Source: Thermohalobaculum sp039030715 (GTDB lineage Bacteria; Pseudomonadota; Alphaproteobacteria; Rhodobacterales; Rhodobacteraceae). From it: 5,575 bases of DNA. Numbering within the stretch: position 1 is the stretch's first letter; the number at the start of each line of letters is the position of its first letter. Of the stretch, positions 1-5,480 are shown one piece after another. Location: NCBI GenBank assembly GCA_039030715.1, contig JBCCDU010000142.1:1-5575 (forward strand), given 5' to 3'. The notes below the pieces were generated by a model. The model was not told the origin of the DNA. It ran no database searches and saw nothing but the letters and a program-made list of their open reading frames with translations. The position numbers and the translations under genes are program-made.

Positions 1-107
1 CCAGCGCGCAGCAGCAGGTTCCCTGCTGGCCCGTGCCTGCACGGGCATGCCCGCTCTGGCACGCCGCTGCAGCGTTGCGCATGCAACAGGCGTTGCAGGC
101 GCGCAGC
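1..107. other. Left-end region, hairpin-rich, no gene supported
   Basis: This stretch lies downstream of the stop codon of the last minus-strand gene. It is dense in short inverted repeats: two abutting 7-bp hairpins at 12-46, and a smaller one at 74-87 (GTTGC, four-base loop, GCAAC). The heptamer GCGTTGC occurs at 72-78 and again at 90-96. None of the hairpins is followed by a T-run on the minus strand, so I do not call an intrinsic terminator. A minus-strand frame beginning at an ATG near 83 stays open to the window edge, but its translation is Ala/Gly/Cys-rich and does not look like a protein, so no partial gene is called. Confidence 0.4.
12..46. repeat. Two abutting perfect hairpins
   Basis: CAGCAGG (12-18) pairs perfectly with CCTGCTG (22-28) across a three-base loop. 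Immediately after it, GCCCGTG (29-35) pairs perfectly with CACGGGC (40-46) across a four-base loop. Two 7-bp stems with no spacer between them is more order than expected by chance in 35 bases, although high GC content raises the background. They sit 62 to 96 bases past the end of the minus-strand gene cluster, so they could stabilise the 3' end of that transcript or help Rho-dependent termination. They could equally be part of a repeat element cut by the window edge. Confidence 0.5.
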
Positions 108-875
108 TCAGCGTCTCTTGGGGGTGATCAGCGTTGCCGGGCGCCGTTCTTCGGCGGCCTTGAAAAGGCTGAACGTCTGGTTCACGAAATTCACCGCACC
201 GGAAACCTGTTCCAGATATTCGTTCAGTTCCGGTGTCTTTTCCACCTCGATCATCTGGACAGGGCGCTCCTGCGGCGTCGTCTCGAAGCTGCAATAGAAG
301 AGCGGTTCGCCCCGGTTGAGGATCAGGTCCTTCTTGGGGTCATGCCATTCGAAGGCCCACATCAGCGGGCGGGGCCAGAGATTGATCGGAAACCGCCCGC
401 CAAAGATCGTACCAGGCCAGGGATCGGCGCGGTAGTGCAGGAAGGGGGCTACCTGGCTCATGTAAACGGGCTCGTCCGCCAGGAAGATATAGGGCAGGCT
501 CAACTGAATCGTCGGGCGGTCGGGATAGCGCCACTCGACCTCCGACGTCACATGCAGAAGCGCGTTCAGCTTCTTCGCGCGCACCGGCGAGGCCTCGCCC
601 AGCATATTGCGCAACCCCGGCTTGCCATCCTTGTCGCGGGCGAAGCGCAGATGCAGGTCGAAAGGACATTTCACCTCGAAGAACCGGCTCTCCAGATTGA
701 TCACCGCCGGGCAGCGCGAGGCGGATTTCGCATGGCGCTTATTGGTTTCGACCGAGCGCAGGCGCTGGGGCGCGTCATAGATCACGCCGCCCTTGTCTTC
801 GGTCAGCATCCAACCGACCTTCACCGGTCCGGACCCGGTTCCTTCCGGGAGATCATGGGAGATATGGAACTGCAT
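108..875 (-). CDS. Uncharacterised conserved-looking protein, 255 aa
   Basis: I do not recognise a function. The chosen start is the ATG at 875, with GGGG eight bases upstream; an in-frame GTG at 884 is the alternative. The frame stays open further upstream to 1091, but that extension overlaps lutC and has unnatural composition. The protein is soluble, with no signal peptide or membrane segment. It is rich in aromatic residues and proline, with a striking central part (about residues 126-200) containing LPYIFLADEPVYMSQVAPFL, the RFPINLWPRPLMWAFEW stretch at 161-177, and LNRGEPLFYCSFE (186-198). The C-terminus (about 212-255) is helical and charged, ending in basic residues. There are three cysteines (55, 70, 195) and no metal-binding Cys cluster. 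From memory, proteins with a similar WPRP...F-W core and a GEPL-F-Y motif occur in marine alphaproteobacteria and tailed phages, possibly under a DUF name, but I cannot confirm this. It follows lutC by 74 bases on the same strand, so it may be the last gene of the operon. Confidence 0.8.
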   Translation of the reverse strand: MQFHISHDLPEGTGSGPVKVGWMLTEDKGGVIYDAPQRLRSVETNKRHAKSASRCPAVINLESRFFEVKCPFDLHLRFARDKDGKPGLRNMLGEASPVRAKKLNALLHVTSEVEWRYPDRPTIQLSLPYIFLADEPVYMSQVAPFLHYRADPWPGTIFGGRFPINLWPRPLMWAFEWHDPKKDLILNRGEPLFYCSFETTPQERPVQMIEVEKTPELNEYLEQVSGAVNFVNQTFSLFKAAEERRPATLITPKRR

Positions 876-949
876 GTCACGCACCCCAGCCTGAAATCGA
901 CGTGAAGTTAGCGCCTCAACCACCTGATTGCACGTGTTTTGTGCGCCGG

Positions 950-1603
950 TCAGCCAACCACGAAAATATGCAGCGACACCGGCCCGTGGGCGCCCAGTTG
1001 CAACACCTGCCCGATATCGCCCGACCGCGAGGGGCCGGTTACCAGATTGGTCGTCCGCGGATCCAGGCTGCGTTGGCGCCAGCCTGCCCACATCCCTTCG
1101 AAACTGCCCCGCACATCCTCGGCGTTGACAACGGCGAAATGAGTCTCGCCCAGAAAGGTCAGTGTCACCGGGTTGTCGGGGCCGGAAGCGAAGACCAGCG
1201 TGCCTGTCTCCGCCACCCCGAACTCGGCGCGCGAGAGTGTCGCCGGCTCCTCCAGCCGCCCGACGCCGACCGTGCGCTCGACCGTGCCCCAGTCCCTGTC
1301 GAAGGTCGTATCGCCGCCGGTGCGGATCGCGGCGGGCAGGTTGCGGTTGCGCAGTTCTGCGGCCAGCGCCTCTGGCAGGGCATCCAGCGACGGGATGCGC
1401 GAGGCGGTGGCGTCCGCAGCCTCGGCCTTGGCCATGAATTGCGCGATCGCCTCCTCGCCGGAGGTCTTGGATTGGGTGGGAACCGGCGCAGTCTGCTGTC
1501 CGGCCTCAGCCAGACGCGCTGCCGCGCCCGGTCCCATCGCACCCGCCCTGCGCACCCGGCTGAGGATCCGGTTGCGCGCGCCTTCGTTGGAGACCGCGCT
1601 CAT
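950..1603 (-). CDS. lutC: Lactate utilization protein C (LutC/LldG, LUD domain)
   Basis: A 217-residue LutC (LldG/YkgG) homologue, normal in length for the family. LutC is the small non-iron-sulfur subunit of the LutABC complex that oxidises L-lactate to pyruvate; its exact biochemical role is unsettled. The N-terminal 65 residues are a variable Ala/Gln-rich helical arm with the usual NRILSRVRRA opening (11-20). The LUD domain follows, with the signature AEFGVAETGTLV at 126-137, a PVTLTFLGETHFAVV strand region (145-159) and the hallmark C-terminal block from TGPSRSGDIGQVLQLGAHGP (189-208) to the last residues. The ATG at 1603 is preceded by a strong GGAGGG seven bases upstream and overlaps the lutB stop codon in an ATGA arrangement, indicating translational coupling. 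Family assignment is firm; lactate as the substrate is inferred from characterised homologues. Confidence 0.95.
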   Translation of the reverse strand: MSAVSNEGARNRILSRVRRAGAMGPGAAARLAEAGQQTAPVPTQSKTSGEEAIAQFMAKAEAADATASRIPSLDALPEALAAELRNRNLPAAIRTGGDTTFDRDWGTVERTVGVGRLEEPATLSRAEFGVAETGTLVFASGPDNPVTLTFLGETHFAVVNAEDVRGSFEGMWAGWRQRSLDPRTTNLVTGPSRSGDIGQVLQLGAHGPVSLHIFVVG

Positions 1604-3027
1604 TTGCGTGCCCTCCACTGGCTTTGGAACGTGCCGCCCATCGGGGGCACCGGAAAGTCCCGGTGATCCGTCCAGCCCGATCCCATCGGCATCCAGCGCA
1701 GCCGCTGGCCGCCCCATCCCAGCAGGCGCAGGCCGAAATTCGCCACCCCGCTGACCACGCGATAGAGGCCCGGTCGCCGCGCGATCCGGCGCCAGACACC
1801 CAGGCCCACCCGCGCGGCATTGGGGGTCAGGTTCTTCTCGAACTCCTTCTCGCGCCAGTGGCGCATCATCTTGGGCAGGGGAATGCGCATCGGGCAGACC
1901 GCCTCGCACCGGCCGCAGAAGGTCGAGGCGTTGGGCAGATGCCCCCCGGTCTCGACCCCGATCAGCGAGGGCGTCAGGACCGCCCCCATCGGCCCGGGAT
2001 AGACCCAGCCATAGGCGTGGCCTCCCACCGACTGATAGACCGGGCAATGGTTCATGCAGGCGCCGCAGCGGATGCAGCGCAACATCTCCTGAAACTCGGT
2101 GCCCAGCATGTTGGTGCGCCCATTGTCGAGCAGGACGACATGATATTGCTCCGGCCCATCCGGGTCGACCTCGCGCCGCGGCCCGGCGGAGAGGGTAGTG
2201 TAGACTGACATCTCCTGCCCTGTGGCGGAGCGCGCCAGCACCCGCAGCACGGTCGTCGCATCCTCAAGCGTCGGCACGATTTTTTCCAGCGATGCCATGA
2301 CGATATGCACCTTGGGCAGCGACTGGCTGAGGTCGCCATTGCCCTCGTTCGTCACGATGATCGACTGGCCGGTTTCAGCGATCAGCATATTCGCGCCGGT
2401 GATGCCCACATCGGCTTCGAAGTACTTTTCGCGCAGGACCCGTCGCGCCTCGGTCATCAGGGTCTGGGTGTCATCGAGCTTGCGCTCGGGGTCCAGATGG
2501 GTGTGGGCGGCGCGGAACTCCTTCTCGACCTCCGGCACGGTCACATGAACGGCGGGAGCGATGATGTGGCTGGGCATCTCGCCCCGCAACTGGACGATAT
2601 ATTCGCCCAGATCCGTCTCGACCGGTTTGATGCCATGGGCAGCGAGGTGGTCGTTGATCCCGCATTCCTCCGAGATCATGGTCTTGCCCTTGTTGACCAC
2701 CTTGGCATCGACCGATCGGCAAATATCCAGCACGATGCGCCGCGCGTCCTCGGCCGTTTCGGCCCAATGGACATGACCACCGGCGGCGAGGACCTGTTTC
2801 TCATAGGCCTCCAGATAATCCGCCAGATTGCCCAGCACGTGGTTCTTCAGGTCGCGGGCCGCATCGCGCAGATCCTCGAACTCCGGCACCGCATCGGCGG
2901 CATTGGCCCGGTTCTGGCGCCACTTGGTCTGCAGGGACATGGCGTCCTGAATGTTCTGATCGGCCAGCGCCGCCTTGGCATTGGCCTTGAACTGAGGCGT
3001 CTTGGGGTTGTGGAGGATCTCGTTCAT
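1600..3027 (-). CDS. lutB: Lactate utilization iron-sulfur protein B (LutB/LldF)
   Basis: A 475-residue LutB (LldF/YkgF) protein, full length for the family. It combines an N-terminal LUD domain with a C-terminal ferredoxin-like electron-transfer domain and is thought to pass electrons within the cytoplasmic L-lactate-oxidising complex. The LUD domain spans roughly 65-300, with NKGKTMISEE (112-121), the GITGANMLIAETGQSIIVTN block (208-227) and a helix around 242-258. The iron-sulfur part has CIRCGACMNHCP (Cys 318, 321, 324, 328) and CGRCEAVCP (Cys 371, 374, 378), the expected seven cysteines, which fit two [4Fe-4S] clusters. The tail from 400 contains the family's C-terminal region, ending in a basic WRARK. 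The ATG at 3027 has AAGG nine bases upstream. An 87-base gap separates it from the upstream small gene, but its stop overlaps the lutC start. No frameshift or missing key residue is seen. Confidence 0.96.
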   Translation of the reverse strand: MNEILHNPKTPQFKANAKAALADQNIQDAMSLQTKWRQNRANAADAVPEFEDLRDAARDLKNHVLGNLADYLEAYEKQVLAAGGHVHWAETAEDARRIVLDICRSVDAKVVNKGKTMISEECGINDHLAAHGIKPVETDLGEYIVQLRGEMPSHIIAPAVHVTVPEVEKEFRAAHTHLDPERKLDDTQTLMTEARRVLREKYFEADVGITGANMLIAETGQSIIVTNEGNGDLSQSLPKVHIVMASLEKIVPTLEDATTVLRVLARSATGQEMSVYTTLSAGPRREVDPDGPEQYHVVLLDNGRTNMLGTEFQEMLRCIRCGACMNHCPVYQSVGGHAYGWVYPGPMGAVLTPSLIGVETGGHLPNASTFCGRCEAVCPMRIPLPKMMRHWREKEFEKNLTPNAARVGLGVWRRIARRPGLYRVVSGVANFGLRLLGWGGQRLRWMPMGSGWTDHRDFPVPPMGGTFQSQWRARK

Positions 3028-3114
3028 ATGACGCTGCCTTGGCCTCTGCTGTCGGGTGCTCGCTGGTCTTTCAGAAAACGGGTCTAGCGGCGCTCACTTG
3101 TTGACGGCCGCCAG
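3028..3114 (-). other. Intra-operon spacer before lutB
   Basis: This 87-base gap is the only sizeable break inside the lutA-lutC stretch; the other junctions overlap by four bases. On the minus strand a GCGGC/GCCGC pairing (3111-3107 with 3091-3087) could form a weak five-base-pair stem with a 15-base loop just past the small gene's stop. No T-run follows it, so it is not a convincing terminator. I see no strong internal promoter. A processing site or weak attenuator would be possible here, but nothing in the sequence proves one. Confidence 0.25.
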
Positions 3115-3468
3115 TTATTCGTCGCGAACATCGCTGTCGATTTCGACATCTTTCTGTCCGCCATAAAGCCGGTCGTTGCGATCCTTGCGTGGCCCGGAAA
3201 TCCAATAATGCTCGCCACTGTCGACATCGAAGTAGTTTGCTTTGAAGACCGCGCCCGCGAGGCTCTGGAACGTTTTGCCTCGATAGTAGAGCGATCTTCC
3301 GGACTTTGAGGAATAGACCCGTCCGATCCGCGCCGGCCCCTCCACACCGTCGCCCTTGTACTCGACATACATGATGCGCGACCGCGCCTTGCGAAACGAC
3401 GCCGGAGGTGTCATCTGCGGGTCGAGATTGTCGTTCAGGCGACCGAGTTTGCGGCCCTCGCCGCTCAT
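3115..3468 (-). CDS. Small unknown protein embedded in the lut operon, 117 aa
   Basis: I recognise a family resemblance but not a function. The conserved-looking core starts at MYVEYKGDG (33-41) and runs through ARIGRV (46-51), SLYYRGKTFQSL (58-69), KANYFDVDSGEHYWISGPRK (74-93) and DRLYGG (97-102). It looks like a small beta-rich fold, followed by an acidic tail (DVEIDSDVRDE). It has no cysteines, signal peptide or membrane segment. From memory, short proteins of this type are sometimes mislabelled 1-deoxy-D-xylulose-5-phosphate synthase; at this length, with no thiamine-diphosphate motif, it cannot be that enzyme. The ATG at 3468 overlaps the lutA stop (ATGA) and has GGAG seven bases upstream, inside lutA. 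The later ATG at 3372, at the start of the core, has only AAGG about 15 bases away, so the long form is preferred. Coupling to lutA suggests a role near the lactate complex, but this is inference. Confidence 0.85.
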   Translation of the reverse strand: MSGEGRKLGRLNDNLDPQMTPPASFRKARSRIMYVEYKGDGVEGPARIGRVYSSKSGRSLYYRGKTFQSLAGAVFKANYFDVDSGEHYWISGPRKDRNDRLYGGQKDVEIDSDVRDE

Positions 3469-4220
3469 CGCTCTTCTCCGATCGCCGGAGTGTCGGTATC
3501 GCCCGCCAGCACCTCGACCACGTGGCGGGCCTGGACCGGCTTGCCGTCGCGGCTGAGTTTGCCGGACATGTTCATCAGGCAACCCAGATCGCCCGCCAGC
3601 AGCAAATCGGCGCCCGTCTCCGCGATGTGATCGCTTTTGTTCGAGACCATCTTGTTCGAGATATCCGGGTATTTCACGCAGAATGTCCCGCCGAAGCCGC
3701 AGCAGACATCCGATTCCACCATCTCGGCCAGTTCGATGCCTTCGACCGAGGCGAGCAGTTTGCGCGGCTGTTCCTGGATGCCCAGACTGCGCAGGCCCGA
3801 ACAACTGTCGTGATAGGTCGCCTTGGCGGGAAAGCGGGCATCCACCTCACCCACACCCATCACATCGGTCAGGAAACTGACGATCTCATGCGTGCGCCCC
3901 GCAAGATCGCGGGCCTCTCCCTCCATCACGTCGCCCTGCAGGATCTGGGGGTAGTCCTTGATCACTGTCGCGGCACAGGAACCCGACGGCACGACCACGT
4001 ACTGGTATCCGCGCAGCGCCGCGATCATGGTGCGTGCCAGGTCCGCCGCCCCCGCCCGGTCGCCGGAATTCCAATTCGACTGGCCGCAACAGGACTGCGG
4101 CGGAACCTCCACCTCGCAGCCCGCATCTTCCAGCAGTTTCACGCTGGAGAACCCGATCGAGGGGCGCATCATGTCGACCAGACAGGTGACCATCAGGGCC
4201 ACTCTCGGGGTGTCGCTCAC
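3465..4220 (-). CDS. lutA: Lactate utilization iron-sulfur protein A (LutA/LldE, CCG domains)
   Basis: A 251-residue LutA (LldE/YkgE) homologue, normal family length, with two cysteine-rich CCG domains of the heterodisulfide-reductase HdrB/GlcF type. These domains bind iron-sulfur clusters and take part in electron transfer during cytoplasmic oxidation of L-lactate to pyruvate. Domain one includes VTCLVDMMRPSIGF (11-24, Cys13), QSCCGQSNWNSG (42-53, Cys44-45) and PSGSC (78-82, Cys82). Domain two includes YHDSCSGLRSLG (136-147, Cys140), CCGFGGTFCVKYPDIS (173-188, Cys173, 174, 181) and DLGCLMNMSG (211-220, Cys214). The start is a GTG at 4220, giving the family-typical opening SDTPRVALMVTCLVDMMRP, with AAGG seven bases upstream. 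The ATG nearest upstream is in another frame and hits a stop within five codons. It is the first gene of the cluster, 31 bases below a palindromic candidate operator, and overlaps the next gene by four bases. Confidence 0.95.
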   Translation of the reverse strand: MSDTPRVALMVTCLVDMMRPSIGFSSVKLLEDAGCEVEVPPQSCCGQSNWNSGDRAGAADLARTMIAALRGYQYVVVPSGSCAATVIKDYPQILQGDVMEGEARDLAGRTHEIVSFLTDVMGVGEVDARFPAKATYHDSCSGLRSLGIQEQPRKLLASVEGIELAEMVESDVCCGFGGTFCVKYPDISNKMVSNKSDHIAETGADLLLAGDLGCLMNMSGKLSRDGKPVQARHVVEVLAGDTDTPAIGEER

Positions 4221-4250
4221 GGGTTGACCTTCATGGGCTGACCTTGTGTT

Positions 4251-4269
4251 TGGTAACTTTAGTTTACCA
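4251..4269. promoter_or_regulatory. Inverted repeat, candidate operator for the lut operon
   Basis: TGGTAA (4251-4256) and TTACCA (4264-4269) are perfect reverse complements separated by seven bases. The site is AT-rich within a GC-rich region and lies 31 bases upstream of the lutA GTG. Half-sites of the TGGT...ACCA type are known for GntR/FadR-family repressors, including LldR-type regulators of lactate genes, but in those sites the arms are usually separated by only about one to three bases, so the seven-base spacing here departs from the standard. Binding of a dimeric regulator is inferred; which one is unknown because no regulator gene is in the window. Confidence 0.55.
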
Positions 4270-4287
4270 CTTCATTCCATCACCTCC
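4264..4287 (-). other. Strong Shine-Dalgarno with a three-codon leader ORF
   Basis: On the minus strand, GGAGGTGAT (4287-4279) is close to the full complement of the 16S rRNA 3' end. Five bases after GGAGGTG comes ATG AAG TGG TAA (4275-4264), a Met-Lys-Trp minimal ORF whose stop codon lies inside the TTACCA half of the inverted repeat. An overlapping ATG GAA TGA (4280-4272) is even shorter. No longer reading frame begins here, and the lutA start is 44 bases further on with its own modest Shine-Dalgarno. It may be a translated leader, a ribosome standby site or coincidence. Confidence 0.3.
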
Positions 4288-4423
4288 GAGGCTAGGCCAT
4301 GTGTCCCGGTGACGCAATATCGCCAATGACCGGATCGGGGCTATGGTGGGCGGTCCTCGCGTGCACGTGAGATTCGAATTGTGGCCTGTCCTCTCCTCCT
4401 TTGCCGAGCCGGATCATGCGGAG

Positions 4424-4453
4424 TTGATTTCGCCCCCCCCGCCATGGTCTAAG
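4424..4453 (+). promoter_or_regulatory. Possible promoter of the Hint gene with C8 spacer
   Basis: TTGATT (4424-4429) matches four of six bases of a sigma-70 -35 box, and TCTAAG (4448-4453) matches four of six of a -10 box, with an 18-base spacer. The spacer contains a run of eight cytosines (4433-4440). A start site near 4460 would give a leader of about 65 bases before the ATG at 4525. This is a pattern match only, in a high-GC genome where promoters are poorly conserved. Confidence 0.25.
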
Positions 4454-4471
4454 GACGCGGAGCAGGTTGTT

Positions 4472-4519
4472 ATGACACAACGCGTTTCGCACACCAGCGA
4501 TCCGGTTCGAAGGGCGTGA
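4472..4519 (+). CDS. Candidate 15-codon upstream ORF before the Hint gene
   Basis: ATG at 4472 opens a 15-residue frame (MTQRVSHTSDPVRRA) that stops with TGA at 4517-4519. That stop overlaps the alternative GTG start of the Hint gene (4516) as GTGA and lies six bases before the preferred ATG at 4525. A GGAG at 4459-4462 provides a plausible Shine-Dalgarno nine bases upstream. The start codon sits inside a small inverted repeat, GTTGT (4466-4470) and ACAAC (4477-4481). If translated, it would couple ribosome arrival to the downstream gene. So short a frame can easily occur by chance. Confidence 0.25.
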   Translation: MTQRVSHTSDPVRRA

Positions 4520-4524
4520 CGACA

Positions 4525-5394
4525 ATGGCGAGGCAACCAGGCGGGGAACAGCCGGGAGCGGGGCCGCCCGAGGGGCAGCCACCCGGCGCCGATCCACAAG
4601 AAACGCCGATTGAGGGATCCGAGCAGATCACGGGCCAGGGCGCCGCGCGTCTGGGCAATGGCACGATTGCCCTGCGGATCACCAACAACCCGCCCCAGCC
4701 CGAACGGGAGCAGTTTCCCCAAGGCAGCCAGACTGTGACATTCGGCGACGGCGCGGTGGTGGAAGTCTCGCCCGGCACGATCAGGCGCGACGATCCGGCC
4801 GATCACGTGGCCGAGATGGCCTTCGCCGGTACCGTGGGCCTGCTGCATGGCTGCCAGATCATGACACCGGACGGGCCGGTAGCGGTTCAGAAACTGCGGC
4901 CCGGCGACATGGTAAGGACGCGCGACAACGGCCCGCAACCGCTGCGCTGGATCGGTATGCAAAGGCTGGTGGCACGCGGCCACCTCGCGCCCGTGATCTT
5001 CGCCCCGGGCGCACATGGCAACGATCAGCCCCTGACACTGATGCCGGCCCAGCGGATGCTGATCTGCGACTGGCGGGCGGATCTGATGTTCGGCGAGCCG
5101 GAGGTCCTGGTAGCCGCCAAGGACATGGCCAATGGCGAAACCATCCGGCGCGAGGAAGGCGGGCCCCGGATCTCGTGGCAGTTGCTGTTCGACCGACACC
5201 AGGTAATCACCGTGAACGGCGCCCTGACCGAGAGTTTTCATCCGGGCGAGCAGTCCCTCGCCATGATGGCCGAGCAATCACGGGACCGCCTGCTGGCGAC
5301 ACTCCCCCACCTGCGCTCCAGTCTGGCGGACGGATATGGTGGAGCGATCAGACCCAGCCTGAAATCTTGGGAAATCAAATACTTGTTCAAATAG
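4525..5394 (+). CDS. Hint-domain protein (Hint_2 type)
   Basis: A 289-residue protein with a Hedgehog/intein-type (Hint) domain of the Hint_2 kind common in Rhodobacterales. Numbering from the ATG, residues 1-35 are Gly/Pro/Gln-rich and probably disordered; 36-105 is a linker or small domain without a recognised family. The Hint domain starts at HGCQIMTPDGPVAVQKLRPG (108-127), with Cys110 in the nucleophile position. It continues with NGPQPLRWIG (135-144), LTLMPAQRML (170-179), LLFDRHQVITVNGALTESFH (220-239) and the end motif IRPSLKSWE (275-283). Hint domains catalyse peptide-bond rearrangement with self-cleavage or ligation; the target here is unknown and activity is not shown. No signal peptide or membrane segment is seen. 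The ATG at 4525 was preferred because AAGGG lies ten bases upstream; the GTG at 4516 would add three residues but leaves almost no spacing. The gene is divergent from lutA, with no evident functional link. Confidence 0.88.
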   Translation: MARQPGGEQPGAGPPEGQPPGADPQETPIEGSEQITGQGAARLGNGTIALRITNNPPQPEREQFPQGSQTVTFGDGAVVEVSPGTIRRDDPADHVAEMAFAGTVGLLHGCQIMTPDGPVAVQKLRPGDMVRTRDNGPQPLRWIGMQRLVARGHLAPVIFAPGAHGNDQPLTLMPAQRMLICDWRADLMFGEPEVLVAAKDMANGETIRREEGGPRISWQLLFDRHQVITVNGALTESFHPGEQSLAMMAEQSRDRLLATLPHLRSSLADGYGGAIRPSLKSWEIKYLFK

Positions 5395-5480
5395 GCTTAT
5401 GAGTCACACAAGATATACACTTGCTATCGATCCGCGCTGAAGAGGCCCCTGATCAACCGGCTCTCCACAGGCACTGTGCT
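5395..5480. other. 3' flank of the Hint gene, no gene
   Basis: After the TAG stop there are about 85 bases of ordinary mixed composition. A perfect small hairpin, CACAG-GCA-CTGTG (5466-5478), is present but is followed by G-rich rather than T-rich sequence, so I do not call an intrinsic terminator. Nothing else is recognised. Confidence 0.4.

Larger units (their letters stand above)
4221..4524. promoter_or_regulatory. Divergent intergenic control region
   Basis: About 300 bases separate the minus-strand lutA start from the plus-strand Hint gene, so both promoters should lie here. Elements visible, from left: the inverted repeat at 4251-4269; a very strong minus-strand Shine-Dalgarno at 4281-4287 with a three-codon ORF; a weak minus-strand promoter candidate TTGCGT (4317-4312), 17-base spacer, TAGCCT (4294-4289); two small perfect palindromes, CGTGCACG (4360-4367) and ATTCGAAT (4372-4379); and for the plus strand a TTGATT...TCTAAG pair around a C8 run, plus a 15-codon ORF ending at the Hint gene start. 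The minus-strand promoter matches only three of six bases in each box, so the lutA promoter is not located with confidence. Confidence 0.6.

Noticed and set aside
33..905. Plus-strand open frame of 290 codons opposite the unknown 255-residue gene
   Set aside because: The minus-strand product has coherent protein-like motifs and follows the lut genes in orientation; the plus-strand product is Arg/Ala-rich without motifs and has no supported start.
876..1091. N-terminal extension of the 255-residue gene back to 1091
   Set aside because: It would overlap lutC by more than 140 bases and its composition (Arg/Gly/Ala-rich) is that of an out-of-frame translation; start sites at 875 or 884 are better placed.
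1604..2047. Extension of lutC upstream to 2047 in the same frame
   Set aside because: That region encodes LutB in another frame; the ATG at 1603 has a strong Shine-Dalgarno, an ATGA overlap and the family-typical N-terminus.
2305..3087. Plus-strand open frame of 260 codons across lutB
   Set aside because: It is antisense to the unmistakable LutB LUD domain and shows no protein-family features of its own.
3115..3468. Naming the small gene as 1-deoxy-D-xylulose-5-phosphate synthase
   Set aside because: That enzyme is about 600 residues long and needs thiamine-diphosphate binding motifs; a 117-residue protein without them cannot carry out the reaction.
3469..3804. Extension of the small gene upstream to 3804
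   Set aside because: It would lie wholly within lutA in a different frame, with Arg/Gly-rich composition typical of a shadow frame.
4292..4597. Minus-strand 101-codon frame in the divergent intergenic region
   Set aside because: It would run into the start of the Hint gene, lacks a supported start and looks like chance in Arg/Pro-rich GC sequence, although a GGAGGA occurs within it.
4414..5277. Long open frame (287 codons) on the minus strand opposite the Hint gene
   Set aside because: The plus strand encodes a clear Hint domain here; the antisense translation has no recognisable motifs and arises from high-GC codon bias.
5466..5478. Hairpin CACAG-GCA-CTGTG as terminator of the Hint gene
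   Set aside because: The stem is only five pairs and is followed by C and G runs rather than T, so intrinsic termination is not supported.
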